DNA of 64,000 nt from the NCBI GenBank assembly GCA_964575335.1, contig CAZNPU010000002.1, positions 124,001 to 188,000 of the forward strand, given 5' to 3'. The DNA is from CAZNPU01 sp964575335. Lineage in GTDB: Bacteria; Planctomycetota; Phycisphaerae; Phycisphaerales; SM1A02. The notes under the pieces were generated by a model. That model worked only from the letters and a program-made list of their open reading frames with translations, had not been told where the DNA came from and did no database searches. Positions 19,401 to 27,919 of this stretch are shown here, one piece after another; within the stretch, counting starts at the first letter, position 1; every line of letters begins with the position of its first letter. The translations under genes were made by a program, and so were the position numbers.

Positions 19401-19863
19401 CATCGCGCACGTCGATCTCGGGCAGCGCGATCATTCCTGCAGTTTCGCGGCCGGCGGCGCGAGCGGTTTCGCGAACCGTCTCGATGGCTGACCATACATT
19501 CCACACACCCGTTTCATCCTGCGCAATGCGGAACCTTGCATCGCGCATCTGCGCGTGCTGCACCTGCACATCGCCCAGCAGCAGAATCATGGGCAGTGCG
19601 GTGTGACGCACTTCAAGCGAGGGGATTTCCGCCAAAGGCTGGGAGTCAAGCGGCAGCGAGATCGTGACATCGCGCAGCGACGTGCGGCCGAGCCAGCCGG
19701 TTTTCAGCGATCCGGCGGTGATGCGCAGCCCCGTTTCTGCCTGCAATTGACGCAGCACAATGCGGCTGGGCAGGTTGCTCCACAAAATGCACTGCACAAT
19801 CACCGCAAACGCGATCAGCAGCACAGCGAGAACAACCAGAGTTCGTAAAATCCATTTCAGCAT
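16465..19863 (-). CDS. Large AsmA/TamB-like envelope protein
   Basis: About 1132 aa. One N-terminal membrane anchor (LKWILRTLVVLAVLLIAFAVIVQCILW) is followed by a long, beta-strand-rich periplasmic region. Early residues show the AsmA-type start: SRIVLRQLQAETGLRITAGSLKTGWLGRTSLRDVTISLP. Later repeats of the form 'xxGxxxLxLxQxxVxxLxLxNxxxxAxGxxxV' run to the C-terminus, and GRVTGQLSAGGYL...FGEGRVRLRETDLANLPIISLLYNTLNL resembles the conserved C-terminal AsmA/DUF3971 block. Proteins of this superfamily form hydrophobic grooves bridging inner and outer membranes and carry phospholipids; this is established for TamB, YhdP and YdbH, and by inference here. The ATG at 19863 is preferred to a TTG 9 codons upstream. 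Confidence 0.75.
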   Translation of the reverse strand: MLKWILRTLVVLAVLLIAFAVIVQCILWSNLPSRIVLRQLQAETGLRITAGSLKTGWLGRTSLRDVTISLPLDSQPLAEIPSLEVRHTALPMILLLGDVQVQHAQMRDARFRIAQDETGVWNVWSAIETVRETARAAGRETAGMIALPEIDVRDAHVTLVNRRNESLALPPLAFEGRPDGAYVWNFAGTVPQVLQIDGRVATGGAWQHAVNFQLNASEELLRAFVDENVSSPLHAQGIWQGKLADEWLTGQLTLSDATFANVQSNGAVALEINGQGAIASAMNLHVQLPAQWNMPVEQIWLTGGQLALSHAMIELSQLQLGTQDIAMALDGCWDRRRNFGELAAQWEGRGQTDTITHYGALQATAQMPSAGLRSLNLISVSKGSAPIGSWDMQIEASAQGVNWTAMEGTLTLPRLIVKTDEDEIDLGGAVSRFQATWPEIRLTQLDVPNARAQASGRINVQTQQWSLNASASQWDVLGLPAAPIDLRLAASGDHTRAVISKFEIANHAWQLLAEGTYTLHAPQPLDSRAVITAALPAIKLDGSFVPDKDASSPASLRTEITVQGDVQPLTLFAQGDTVITNLKVGDGRIEQLTIPVNAALTPDATRWQVQINDLFSGQASVQGEYRPSTQTIIAHVDAVNVLVQQALDLVGAPIDAEGALAAQFTANIPNFDLTKAHLDGNWQLADARIRDERFTTAGGRISSSDGILRLEQMRLENDDASLAGNMQLHTATRRLTVDVTAESWPLASSEYNLRLIADGHADLDIDLVEKTAQGNVNVQGLASINGTELGPMQAVASVQGRTVHISQFNAAVLDGTVEGHGKLVIDQWTDSTGELMWSNLDMATVARFVPELAILRGTLSGAATIEKATAPHAPEPMRIDMVLHSDNIELQTITFGGGRIEAYAGPDRILIQKSQFDAVDGSLALWGRLTWHDDAPFVHWNVDFDQLSLNQILQITDPSDHEIPGRVTGQLSAGGYLQYPHRMFGEGRVRLRETDLANLPIISLLYNTLNLNFGRSDPTGEGTAIFRLEGDAIELSRLEYYNRGTDVLARLRIADIWAGAESPIDGVAVGAVRPLKDIDLPFFRDLDRTLGALQADTASVRISGTLGERDVRVVPFAEVSGTIGRLISGSSN

Positions 19864-19893
19864 GAATTGATGCCGCGTGATGAATGACAACAG

Positions 19894-19922
19894 GCCCGAA
19901 GCAGCAACGTGACGGGCTTTTT
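19894..19922 (+). terminator. Terminator-like hairpin oriented to the plus strand
   Basis: GCCCG, a 14-nt loop, CGGGC and then TTTTT on the plus strand. No plus-strand gene ends nearby, so its role is unclear. On the minus strand it lies between the lipoprotein gene and the AsmA-like gene, without a T-run in that direction. Confidence 0.35.
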
Positions 19923-19946
19923 GTCAGACCGTTGCAACCGTACGTC

Positions 19947-20564
19947 TTATTCCGCCGCCTCCACCGGGGGAATGTCGCCGACCGTTCGCCGCCCCAGGCC
20001 GAAGAACCACCAGTCCTCGCGCCGGGTGACGCCGATGAACGGCCCGGAGCTGGCCACAAGCTCTCCGGTTTCCCGCCAGTAGGCCACGAACGCCACCGAT
20101 GCGATGCCGATTTGATCGATGTTCTTCACCAGAGCGACTTCCGGCGTCGCCAGCGGGACATCGGTGCCGTCTTCGTTGCCGGCCCGCAGCAGGATCGACG
20201 GCACGCCCAGCAGGAAATCCGAGCGATCTACGCCGACGCCCCCGCTGCGAATTTCCATCACAATTTCCGCCATGTCGCGTTCCGGCATGAGCTGCACGCC
20301 TTTGTGCAGGAGCATGGCGCGCAGCTCGCCGATGACAAATGCCTGCTCTGCACCGGCGAAATACTGGGTATCGATGAACACCCGCCGGCCGCTGAGCGAT
20401 TCAACCGACAACTGGCTGACCGCCTGGGCCGCTGCGCCGGAAAGCAGGAACTGCTCGGTGGCGGTCCGGGGCGGATCGCTGACCCGCACCGAAGAGGAAC
20501 AACCGCCACAACAGGCAAGCAGCGCCACCAGCAGGGCGCCGATACGTTGCATTTGATGAAGCAT
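19947..20564 (-). CDS. Predicted lipoprotein of unknown function
   Basis: About 205 aa. MQRIGALLVALLACCGGCSSS is a lipoprotein signal; the lipid-carrying Cys is the one before CGGC or the last Cys before Ser-Ser-Ser, and both fit loosely. The mature part reads RTATEQFLLSGAAAQAVSQLSVESLSGRRVFIDTQYFAGAEQAFVIGELRAMLLHKGVQL, then a beta-rich domain ending in a Trp-Trp-containing tail. It resembles the planctomycete DUF6655-like lipoproteins, with that label given from memory. No catalytic motif is visible. An ATG at 20564 is taken as start; a second ATG 4 codons on (MQRIG) is equally possible. Lies upstream of the AsmA-like gene on the same strand, 83 nt apart, so a shared envelope role is plausible. 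Confidence 0.6.
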   Translation of the reverse strand: MLHQMQRIGALLVALLACCGGCSSSVRVSDPPRTATEQFLLSGAAAQAVSQLSVESLSGRRVFIDTQYFAGAEQAFVIGELRAMLLHKGVQLMPERDMAEIVMEIRSGGVGVDRSDFLLGVPSILLRAGNEDGTDVPLATPEVALVKNIDQIGIASVAFVAYWRETGELVASSGPFIGVTRREDWWFFGLGRRTVGDIPPVEAAE

Positions 20565-20871
20565 CCCGTGCGGACAATCAGGCAAAACCCACCTCGCTGG
20601 CCAGGAATCGGCATCTCATGGCCGATTTCGGTTCCAAATTCTCCGTCCTGCGGCGGCCGTTACAGCACTGAACTTCTCACCTCGGCACGCCTTTGAGAAC
20701 CCGGTTTCGCAGAATGTACGAGGTCATACGCATATCCGCCAGCATGGGTGCTGCCCGGCGCGGACCAATCTGTGGCGAATTTCCTTGAATTCCGCTCGGC
20801 ACGGGCCGCCCAACGTGCCTATCCTGTTCGTCCCGCCTCATCAGGCATTGTGCAGCTATCGGTGGTTGCGC

Positions 20872-20901
20872 TTGACTGGCGAGGCAAAAAATGGTCAACT
20901 A
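20872..20901 (+). promoter_or_regulatory. Weak promoter candidate for rpsD
   Basis: TTGACT (20872-20877), 18-bp spacer, then CAACTA. The -35 is good, the -10 poor. A small hairpin, GGGG-CGTTCA-CCCC (20960-20973), sits just before the ribosome-binding site and could mask it, as autoregulated S4 operators do; this is speculative. Confidence 0.25.
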
Positions 20902-20987
20902 CGTGGCTCGTTTGTCCGAGCGCCCCCGCCGCTGAGGTCATGGTTCGACTTTGGCATCAGGGGCGTTCACCCCGTGAGGTATTTCCG

Positions 20988-21587
20988 ATGGCTCGATACC
21001 TTGGACCCAAGGTGAAGCTCTCCCGCCGTGTCGGCGTTCCGATTGCCGACATTCCCAAGCACACGGCCAAGCGCCAGCTCACGCCGCCCGGCATGCACGG
21101 TTATCGCGGCCGACGGCTCAAGGACTATGGCGTTCGCCAGAATGAAAAGCAGAAGCTGCGCTATCACTACGGCGTGCTGGAGCGGCAGTTCCGTCGCTAT
21201 GTCGATCAGGCCAGCCGCGGCAAAGGCAACACCGGTGAATTGCTCCTGCAGCTTCTTGAACAGCGGCTGGACAACGTGGTTCGCCGTGCCGGCTTTACCC
21301 GGACCATCTGGGCATCGCGCCAGATGGTTGTCCACGGCCACGTGCTGGTGAATGGACAGAAAGTCGATCGCCCCAGCTATCCGTGCAAACCCGGCGACGT
21401 CATCACACTGCGTCCGGGCATTCACAAGCTGGCGCGGGAGAATATGGAATCAATGGCCGGGCACATTGTTCCAGGCTGGATGGATGTGAACCCTGCGGAG
21501 CTGACTGCACGGATTCTCGCGCTGCCTACCCCTGATCAGGTGCCCTTCGACGTCAACACCAATCTCATCGTCGAGTTCTACCGATAA
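20988..21587 (+). CDS. rpsD: Small ribosomal subunit protein uS4
   Basis: 199 aa. Binds the 5' domain of 16S rRNA early in 30S assembly. MARYLGPKVKLSRRVGVPI at the start, GQLLLQLLEQRLDNVVRRAGF-type residues (here GELLLQLLEQRLDNVVRRAGF), the S4 RNA-binding fold WASRQMVVHGHVLVNGQKVDRPSYPCKPGDVITL and the C-terminal PTPDQVPFDVNTNLIVEFYR are diagnostic. The N-terminal Cys zinc cluster is absent, the Zn-independent form. The ATG at 20988, with GAGG about 10 nt upstream, gives the exact family N-terminus; the same frame is open 80 codons further upstream but that part is not S4. The gene stands alone, away from the usual rpsM-rpsK-rpsD-rpoA order. Confidence 0.96.
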   Translation: MARYLGPKVKLSRRVGVPIADIPKHTAKRQLTPPGMHGYRGRRLKDYGVRQNEKQKLRYHYGVLERQFRRYVDQASRGKGNTGELLLQLLEQRLDNVVRRAGFTRTIWASRQMVVHGHVLVNGQKVDRPSYPCKPGDVITLRPGIHKLARENMESMAGHIVPGWMDVNPAELTARILALPTPDQVPFDVNTNLIVEFYR

Positions 21588-21714
21588 AAGAACAGGTCAC
21601 CAAGACAGTCACAGGCATCGAGGCATCGAGGGACGGCCTTCTCCGAAACCCATATGATGTCCTGGATGCCTTTGTCTTTTACCGATCGCGGCGCTTTGCC
21701 CTGGTATTGCTCAC

Positions 21715-23616
21715 ATGTTCAAGTTCCTGCGTAAATACAACAAGTTGATTCTGGCGGTCGGCGGCGTGCTGCTGATGATCACGTTCCTGATTCCGCAAGC
21801 CATCACGCAGCTCTCAGAGACCGCTGGCGCCCGCCATGCCACCCGCGCCACCATTGACAATGGCCGATCGGTCTCAGCCCTGGAGCTGGAACAGGCGGCG
21901 CAGGAAGTTCAATTGCTGCAGCGATTGGGCGCTGTCGTCCCCGGCATCGGCGTCGTTCCGGGCATCGGCATGATTCAGTCGCCCGGGCATTGGTATCTGC
22001 TGGTGCGCGAAGCCGAGCAGGCCGGGCTGGTCATCGCTCCGGGCGCAGTTGCGCCTGAACTTGTCGCAGCGGTTGCCGGCAACACCGGCCAGCCGGTGTA
22101 CGTAGTGCAGCAGACGCTCAGCAAATGGTCCGGTGTGCAGCAGCTTTTCAGACTGCACGAAACTCACGGGCTGTATTCAGACAGGCGTTTGCGGGAAGCT
22201 GCCAATCAGCTTTTCCACAAGGCGAACATCCAGCCGGTCATCATTCAGGCGGACGCCAGCAAGGCTGCCGCTGAGCCAACCGAAGAAGAAATCCGCGCCC
22301 ACTTTGACCGGTATGCCAACACCATGCCGGGCGAAGGCGACTATGGCTTTGGGTACAAGCTCCCCAATCGCGTGAAGCTGGAATGGCTGACGATTTCCGC
22401 GGATGCGGTTCGCCGCGTCGCTGAGCAAAGTGATGAGATGAGCGGCGAACGCCTGCAGATGCACTGGCGTCGCAATCCCTCGGGCACGTTCCCCTTGTAT
22501 CAGTCCGGACAGCCGGTGCCGGATATCGTGCGTCAGGACCTGCTGGAACAGGTGACGCAGAAGATGCTGGCCGACATCACCAAGTTCGCCAACGATCAGC
22601 TGCGACTGAATCGTCGCGGTCTGGCTGAGCGTGAAGGCTATGCGGTGCTACCCAATGACTGGGATCAGAAGAAAATCAGCTTCACCAAGCTGGCGGAAAG
22701 TATGCAAAGCCGCTTCGGCATTGCGCTGCCTGCGTACCAATCCTCAGGCGATCTGTGGCTCTCCATTGATGACATCAATCAACTGGGCGCAATCAGCGCC
22801 GCCACCACCGACCGGTTCGGCCAGCCGCTGGGATTGCAGCAGCTTGTCGCTGCAGCCAAGGAATTTGGCGGATCGCCGACCATCCTGATTCAGCAGGACA
22901 TTGCCGGTCCGCCGCTGACGGATTTCCAGAACAACATCTACCTGTTCCGCATCACCGCTACCGATCCCTCGCGTCCGCCTCACTCCATTGATGAGGTTCG
23001 CGAGCAGGTGGTCACCGATCTCAAGCGGCTGGCTCATTACCGCGAGCTTGTTGCCAGTACCAGTGAGATTCAGGAACAGGTCGCACGCGAAGGCCTCGTG
23101 TCGCTGGCAATTGAGCATGACACGGTCGTTCATCCGGTTCAGCCGGTGTTCCTTGGCGACGCGATGCTTGTGCGGCAGTTGATGCAATGGTTCGCGCAGC
23201 TTGGCCAACTGCCTCCGGTCAGCCCCGCCTCGCTGCCCGAGATCGGGGTTCATCGCGATACGATCGAAGCCATCATTGACTTTGCGCGTACGCTGCCGAC
23301 GACTGATCTCGCCAGTGTGCCCGAAGCTCAGCGAACCACGGTTGTGCCTGTCGACAATCAGCTTGCTGTGGTGGTGGCGCTGGTGCAAAGCCAGGAGCCG
23401 GTCACTGAGCAACTGTACCGCGACTTCACCGCCAACAACACGCTGCAAATGCTCGTGGCTTCAGAAGAGTTCGAGACGCGCGAGGACGAAACGCATCCGT
23501 TCAGCTTTGAAGCGCTCGCGAAGCGGCATAACTATGTCGAAAGCCGCGGCACGGATGAGCTGGAAGACGAAACGCTGCTCGACGAAACCGCCACCGCATC
23601 AGCAAGCATCAGGTAA
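21715..23616 (+). CDS. SurA/PpiD-like periplasmic chaperone
   Basis: 633 aa. A single N-terminal membrane anchor with the PpiD-like start MFKFLRKYNKLILAVGGVLLMITFLI is followed by a long, helical and mixed periplasmic part. The region around residues 45-190 (GRSVSALELEQAAQEVQLLQRLG, LLVREAEQAGLVIAPG, LRLHETHGLYSDRRLREAANQLF) resembles the SurA-N helical chaperone domain. I do not find a clear parvulin isomerase core, although a degenerate one could sit in residues 250-450 (FRITATDPSRPPHSIDEVREQVVTDLKRL closely resembles the end of a parvulin-type domain). Expected role: folding of exported proteins. Alone, downstream of rpsD by 127 nt. The C-terminus is acidic. Confidence 0.7.
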   Translation: MFKFLRKYNKLILAVGGVLLMITFLIPQAITQLSETAGARHATRATIDNGRSVSALELEQAAQEVQLLQRLGAVVPGIGVVPGIGMIQSPGHWYLLVREAEQAGLVIAPGAVAPELVAAVAGNTGQPVYVVQQTLSKWSGVQQLFRLHETHGLYSDRRLREAANQLFHKANIQPVIIQADASKAAAEPTEEEIRAHFDRYANTMPGEGDYGFGYKLPNRVKLEWLTISADAVRRVAEQSDEMSGERLQMHWRRNPSGTFPLYQSGQPVPDIVRQDLLEQVTQKMLADITKFANDQLRLNRRGLAEREGYAVLPNDWDQKKISFTKLAESMQSRFGIALPAYQSSGDLWLSIDDINQLGAISAATTDRFGQPLGLQQLVAAAKEFGGSPTILIQQDIAGPPLTDFQNNIYLFRITATDPSRPPHSIDEVREQVVTDLKRLAHYRELVASTSEIQEQVAREGLVSLAIEHDTVVHPVQPVFLGDAMLVRQLMQWFAQLGQLPPVSPASLPEIGVHRDTIEAIIDFARTLPTTDLASVPEAQRTTVVPVDNQLAVVVALVQSQEPVTEQLYRDFTANNTLQMLVASEEFETREDETHPFSFEALAKRHNYVESRGTDELEDETLLDETATASASIR

Positions 23617-23833
23617 GCTGGCGCACGCTGAATAAGCTGGCAGTGACTGGCGTTCGCTGGCTATACGCGCTGATTCTTTGTGCATCGATTGGCGCAGGCA
23701 TATCACTCGCTGCGCATCTGTCGGCATTGCATTGAGACAATACATGCATGTGACGCAACGCAAGCAGCAGTAGCGCACGCTTGTACCCGCATTGTGATTT
23801 TCGAAAACGTCCTGCTGGATTCCCGCTGAGCGT
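23617..23833. other. Intergenic stretch between convergent genes
   Basis: About 217 bp, with no obvious terminator hairpin plus T-run for either the chaperone gene or the tRNA-binding protein gene. Confidence 0.4.
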
Positions 23834-24244
23834 TCAGCTCACAACGGAGCCGGCTTTGACGGGCTTGTCCACCGTCAGCACGATGACATCGCGGTTGTCG
23901 GATTCATCCGCAGCGTCGCTGCGCACATCGCTGGCGGCCAGAATCATTCCCTGACTGATCTCGCCGCGAATCTTGCGCGGCTCAAGGTTGGCCACGATGA
24001 TGACCTGCTTGCCCACCAGGCTTTGCGGGTCGTACCACTGCCGAATCCCCGCACACACCTGCCGCCCTTCAGGCGTGCCATCATCAAGCTGCACCTTGAG
24101 CAGGCGGTCAGCATTGGGATGCGGCTCAGCAGACTTGACCGTCGCCACGCGCAAATCGAGCTTAATGAAATCATCAAAGGGAATCAGCGGCTTGGCGGGA
24201 GCAGTAGTCGGCTTGTCAGCAGCGGCGGCAGTGGTGTCGGTCAT
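23834..24244 (-). CDS. tRNA-binding (MetRS C-terminal/Trbp111-like) domain protein
   Basis: 136 aa. After a Thr/Ala-rich N-terminus of about 20 residues comes the OB-fold tRNA-binding domain: PFDDFIKLDLRVATVKSAEPHPNADRLLKVQLDDG, RQVCAGIRQWYDPQSLVGKQVIIVANLEPRKIRGEISQGMILAA. This is the domain appended to many methionyl-tRNA synthetases (MetG C-terminus) and found alone as Trbp111/CsaA. Being free-standing here, it may act as a separate MetRS subunit or as a general tRNA chaperone. The canonical SxGMILAA loop that contacts the tRNA elbow is intact. No metG is in the window to test the subunit idea. Confidence 0.88.
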   Translation of the reverse strand: MTDTTAAAADKPTTAPAKPLIPFDDFIKLDLRVATVKSAEPHPNADRLLKVQLDDGTPEGRQVCAGIRQWYDPQSLVGKQVIIVANLEPRKIRGEISQGMILAASDVRSDAADESDNRDVIVLTVDKPVKAGSVVS

Positions 24245-24570
24245 GGCGGTTGACTCTCAATCAATCAATCTGTCAAAGCAAAGCGAAGCGTAGGTAAAAC
24301 GCACGCGTGTTGTTTATCCGGTCATGAGTAATGGTACAAGTTTAGGCAACGTCGTGAATGTGCGAACAGACCGGCATCTGCCGATTGTCACTGCGGTTTT
24401 CGCCTTCATATTGGCTGCTGCGCTCGATGGATCGGCCGCGACCATATCTTCAAGCGCCAGCACATCATGGCGCACTGATCCACTGTGACACAGCAGCATA
24501 GCCGAGCGGGCGCACAGCAGCGTTGCATGCTGCGTTGACAGGTTTCTGCTTGCAAACGCTCAGCGTCTGC
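24245..24570. other. Intergenic stretch, nothing recognised
   Basis: About 325 bp between two minus-strand genes. A TTGACA lies 31 nt before the tRNA-binding protein's ATG, but no -10 fits. No RNA gene or terminator is evident. Confidence 0.4.
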
Positions 24571-27498
24571 TTATACCCCCACCGCTTCCGCATCGCGGTC
24601 GGTCAGCATGCCGCCGTCGCTGCGCAGCTTCACCGTGCCGTCGCGCTTCCATGAGCGCTCACAGCGCGGTTCGCTGCGCAAATCGTTCACCACAACCTGC
24701 GTTGCTGTAGCATCAAGCTTCACGCGTGACACGCCCAGCATGTCGGGCAAGTCGGCGGTGAATTTCTGCAGAATGCCTTGGGGATCGGGCAGGACGACTT
24801 CCGCATCAAGCGGGTTCTCAATGCCGCGTGCTTTGGCGTCTTCGAGCGCCTTCAGCGCCGCATCGCGTGCTTCCATCACGTGGGGCCAGTCCGGATCGGC
24901 GTTGAAGTCCAGATCGAAGACCGTTTCAAGGTGAATGCTGCGTTCGGGATCGCCCCACAGTGAGCGGTACGCCTCATCAGCCGTATGCGGCATGATCGGC
25001 GCAAGCAGCCGACACAGCATTTCCGTCAGTACCCACATGACCGTCTGGGTGATGCGGCGGCGCTTCGACATGGGCTTGTCGCAGTACAGGCGATCCTTCA
25101 CCGCGGCGCAGTAAAACGCTGAGAGCGCATCGTTGCAGAAATCGTAGAGCAACTGATGCACGCGACGGAATTCGTAATTCTCATAAGCCGCCAGCGTCTT
25201 GCGCTGCAGCTGCGCCGCCTGCTGCAGAATGTAAGCGTCGATCGATGTCGGCGCGATCTGGTCGAAGCTGATGCAGTCGCCGCACGGTCCGCCGCTGCCC
25301 GCCACGCCGGGCGTGCATTTGAAATCAAACAGATTGCTCAGGAGGAAACGCAATGTGTTGCGCACCTTGCGGTAGGTTTCGCCCGCTGTTTCGAAAAACG
25401 ACACGTCCATCTTGATGTCGTTCTCAAACGCCAGCGAGCTGACCCACCAGCGGCAGACATCGGCGCCGAAATTCTTGAGCAGGTCTTCAACTTCAAGCGT
25501 GTTGCCCAGGCTCTTGGACATCTTCCGCCCGTCTTTGTCAACGATAAAGCCGTGCGTCAGCAGCGCCTTGAACGGCGGATGACCCGTCACACCAAGGCTC
25601 GGCAGCATGGAAAGCTGGAACCAGCCGCGGTGCTGGTCGGACCCTTCAAGATACAAGTCCGCAGGAAAACCAAGATTGCGCTGGCGCAATACCGCATTCC
25701 ACGATGAGCCGGATTCAAACCACACATCGAAGATGTCATACAGCTTTGTGAGCTGCGACAACGCATCCTTGCCGGCAGATTTCAGTTGTTCAGGCGCATC
25801 GGGGTCGGCTGCGGGATCGTAGGATTCAAGCAGTTTCTCTGCCGGTTCAGAGAACCACGCGTCTGAACCGCGCTTGCCGAAGGTTTCAGCAACCGCACGC
25901 ACCGAAGCAGCCGTCAGGAACACGCTGCCGTCGGGCAGGCGAAACGCGGGGATGGGCAATCCCCAGGCGCGCTGGCGACTGATGCACCAGTCCGGGCGCG
26001 ATTCGAGCATGCCGCGCAATCGGTTGCGGCCCCATTCAGGAATGAACCGCACCTCGTGCTGCGCTGCGTTCATGCCCAGTTGTCGCAAGGTGACATCACT
26101 GTGCTCCGCAACGCGCATGGGCATGTCCACGCCGACAAACCACTGCTCGGTCGAGCGGAAAATCACCGGCGTCTTGCTGCGCCAGTCATGCGGATAACTG
26201 TGCATGAACGTGTGAGCATGGAACAGATGCCCTGACTCACGCAGGTGATCGGCCACCTTCTGATTGCCTTCCCACACCGACAGGCCGCGCAGCCACTCGG
26301 GCACGCTGTGATCAAACGTGCCGTCATCCTTGACGGGGCAGTAAATGGGCAGCCCTTCGCGCAGGCCGGTGGTGTAGTCTTCCGTTCCGTGGCCGGGCGC
26401 GGTATGCACCAGCCCCGTGCCGTCTTCGAGCGTGACGTAATCTGCAGCAACGATGCGCCAGATGACGCTGTCGGATGCACCCGACGCTTCGCCTGTTTGC
26501 GGCGGCTTCTCGATGAACGGATGGCGATAGCGCAGCCCGATGAGATTGCTGCCGTCGGTCTCCGCCAGCACTTCAACCGATTCAGCCTTGGCGAGCTTTG
26601 TGACCTTTTCAACAAGCTCTGATGCGATCACCGTAATGTTGCCATCCACACGCACCAGGCTGTAGCGCACACGCTCATTGACAGCGATCGCCAGGTTGGC
26701 AGGCAGCGTCCACGGCGTGGTGGTCCAGATCATGAACGACGGGGTTTGATCCAGCGTCTCACCATTCAAGCCGAACGCCCGCGCGACCGCTTCTCGATCA
26801 GCCGCTTCAAAATCGACGTACACCGAAAGGTCTTCGCGATCTTCATATTCCAGTTCCGCTTCAGCCAGCGCGGTCTGGTTGGCGATCGACCAGTGCACGG
26901 GCTTGAGCGCGCGGTACACGATGCCACGTTCGACCAGCGCCGCGAACACCTCCAGGACGCTTTTTTCGTACCGGCCTTCCATCGTGAGATACGGATCGTC
27001 ATAGTCTGCCAGCGTCAGCAGCCGCTTCATCTGGCTCGCCTGCAGCTTGACGAACTTCTCAGCGTATTTGGCGCACTCGCGTCGCACCGCCATTCGGCGC
27101 TGGTCTTCGCTGAGCGAGTTGAGTTTTTCAAGCTTGCCCGACTCGAGCAGCTCGGTCATGACCTTGTGTTCGATCGGCAGGCCGTGACAGTCCCAGCCGG
27201 GCACAAAGCGGCACTGTTTGCCCATCATCAGCCGGGAGCGAACGACAAAGTCCTTGAGCACCTTGTTGAGCATGTGGCCAACGTGAATGGAACCGTTGGC
27301 GTACGGCGGGCCATCGTGAAAGATAAACTTCGGCGCGTTGGCGGCATCACGCGCAGCGGTCACCGCTTCGTACAGCTTCGCCTGCTCCCACCGCTTCTGC
27401 GACTGCGGCTCGTTCTGCGAGAGATTGGCCTTCATGGCAAAATCGGTCTTGGGCAGGTTCAGCGTGCTCTTATAGTTGGGCTTGGTGGCTTGAGACAT
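24571..27498 (-). CDS. ileS: Isoleucyl-tRNA synthetase
   Basis: 975 aa. Charges tRNA-Ile with isoleucine. The N-terminal NLPKTDFAMKANLSQNEP motif, PPYANGSIHVGHMLNKVLKD (HIGH box as HVGH), PGWDCHGLPIEHKV, the CP1 editing domain (WTTTPWTLPANLAIAVN, LEDGTGLVHTAPGHGTEDY), ESGSSWNAVLRQR, GSDQHRGWFQLSML, and GRKMSKSLGNTLE (KMSKS near residue 660) are all intact. It is the bacterial type, since it carries WCISRQRAWGLPIP. The C-terminal zinc-binding module is degenerate: only PRCERSWKRDG remains of the usual two CxxC pairs. The ATG at 27498 is the only sensible start. No T-box or other leader is visible on the minus strand upstream. Confidence 0.97.
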   Translation of the reverse strand: MSQATKPNYKSTLNLPKTDFAMKANLSQNEPQSQKRWEQAKLYEAVTAARDAANAPKFIFHDGPPYANGSIHVGHMLNKVLKDFVVRSRLMMGKQCRFVPGWDCHGLPIEHKVMTELLESGKLEKLNSLSEDQRRMAVRRECAKYAEKFVKLQASQMKRLLTLADYDDPYLTMEGRYEKSVLEVFAALVERGIVYRALKPVHWSIANQTALAEAELEYEDREDLSVYVDFEAADREAVARAFGLNGETLDQTPSFMIWTTTPWTLPANLAIAVNERVRYSLVRVDGNITVIASELVEKVTKLAKAESVEVLAETDGSNLIGLRYRHPFIEKPPQTGEASGASDSVIWRIVAADYVTLEDGTGLVHTAPGHGTEDYTTGLREGLPIYCPVKDDGTFDHSVPEWLRGLSVWEGNQKVADHLRESGHLFHAHTFMHSYPHDWRSKTPVIFRSTEQWFVGVDMPMRVAEHSDVTLRQLGMNAAQHEVRFIPEWGRNRLRGMLESRPDWCISRQRAWGLPIPAFRLPDGSVFLTAASVRAVAETFGKRGSDAWFSEPAEKLLESYDPAADPDAPEQLKSAGKDALSQLTKLYDIFDVWFESGSSWNAVLRQRNLGFPADLYLEGSDQHRGWFQLSMLPSLGVTGHPPFKALLTHGFIVDKDGRKMSKSLGNTLEVEDLLKNFGADVCRWWVSSLAFENDIKMDVSFFETAGETYRKVRNTLRFLLSNLFDFKCTPGVAGSGGPCGDCISFDQIAPTSIDAYILQQAAQLQRKTLAAYENYEFRRVHQLLYDFCNDALSAFYCAAVKDRLYCDKPMSKRRRITQTVMWVLTEMLCRLLAPIMPHTADEAYRSLWGDPERSIHLETVFDLDFNADPDWPHVMEARDAALKALEDAKARGIENPLDAEVVLPDPQGILQKFTADLPDMLGVSRVKLDATATQVVVNDLRSEPRCERSWKRDGTVKLRSDGGMLTDRDAEAVGV

Positions 27499-27919
27499 GG
27501 GAGTTCCGAGTACCGGGTTCCGGGGACTGACTGATAGCTGCGAACTGAAGAAGAAGCTGTCGAAAACAGCGTCCTGTCTGACTGAATCTGTCTGAATGAG
27601 ACAGTTTAGCGGCAGTATCGGGCTGTGCGTGCGTGCCTGAGGCTGCCGCGGAAAGACAATCGGCCCCGCTCAGGGCGAGGCCGATGGATGCTGGCGTATG
27701 CTGCTGACGTCACTGCACCAATCGCGGCCTGCTCTCAGCGGGGCAAGGTAATGTCGATCGCGATCACAATGGCAGCACGCAGAAGGTTCATGGCTCAATA
27801 GCTCGTTCGACAGAGCATATCCAGCGGCACCAGACGGTCAAGAAAAAAGCTTACGCTTCATCATCGTCGGCGATTTGCCGCCGCTTACCACCGCGGCCAG
27901 CCCGGAATATTCCCTGCCG
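27499..27919. other. Intergenic stretch with one hairpin
   Basis: About 420 bp. A GC-rich hairpin (ATCGGCC ... GGCCGAT, about 27659-27685) has no T-run on either side. No tRNA or reading frame of note apart from the continuation past the stop of the adjacent 61-aa gene described in the findings. Confidence 0.4.

Noticed and set aside
20748..20987. 80-codon N-terminal extension of uS4
   Set aside because: Not homologous to any S4; MARYLGPK at 20988 with a Shine-Dalgarno sequence is the family start.
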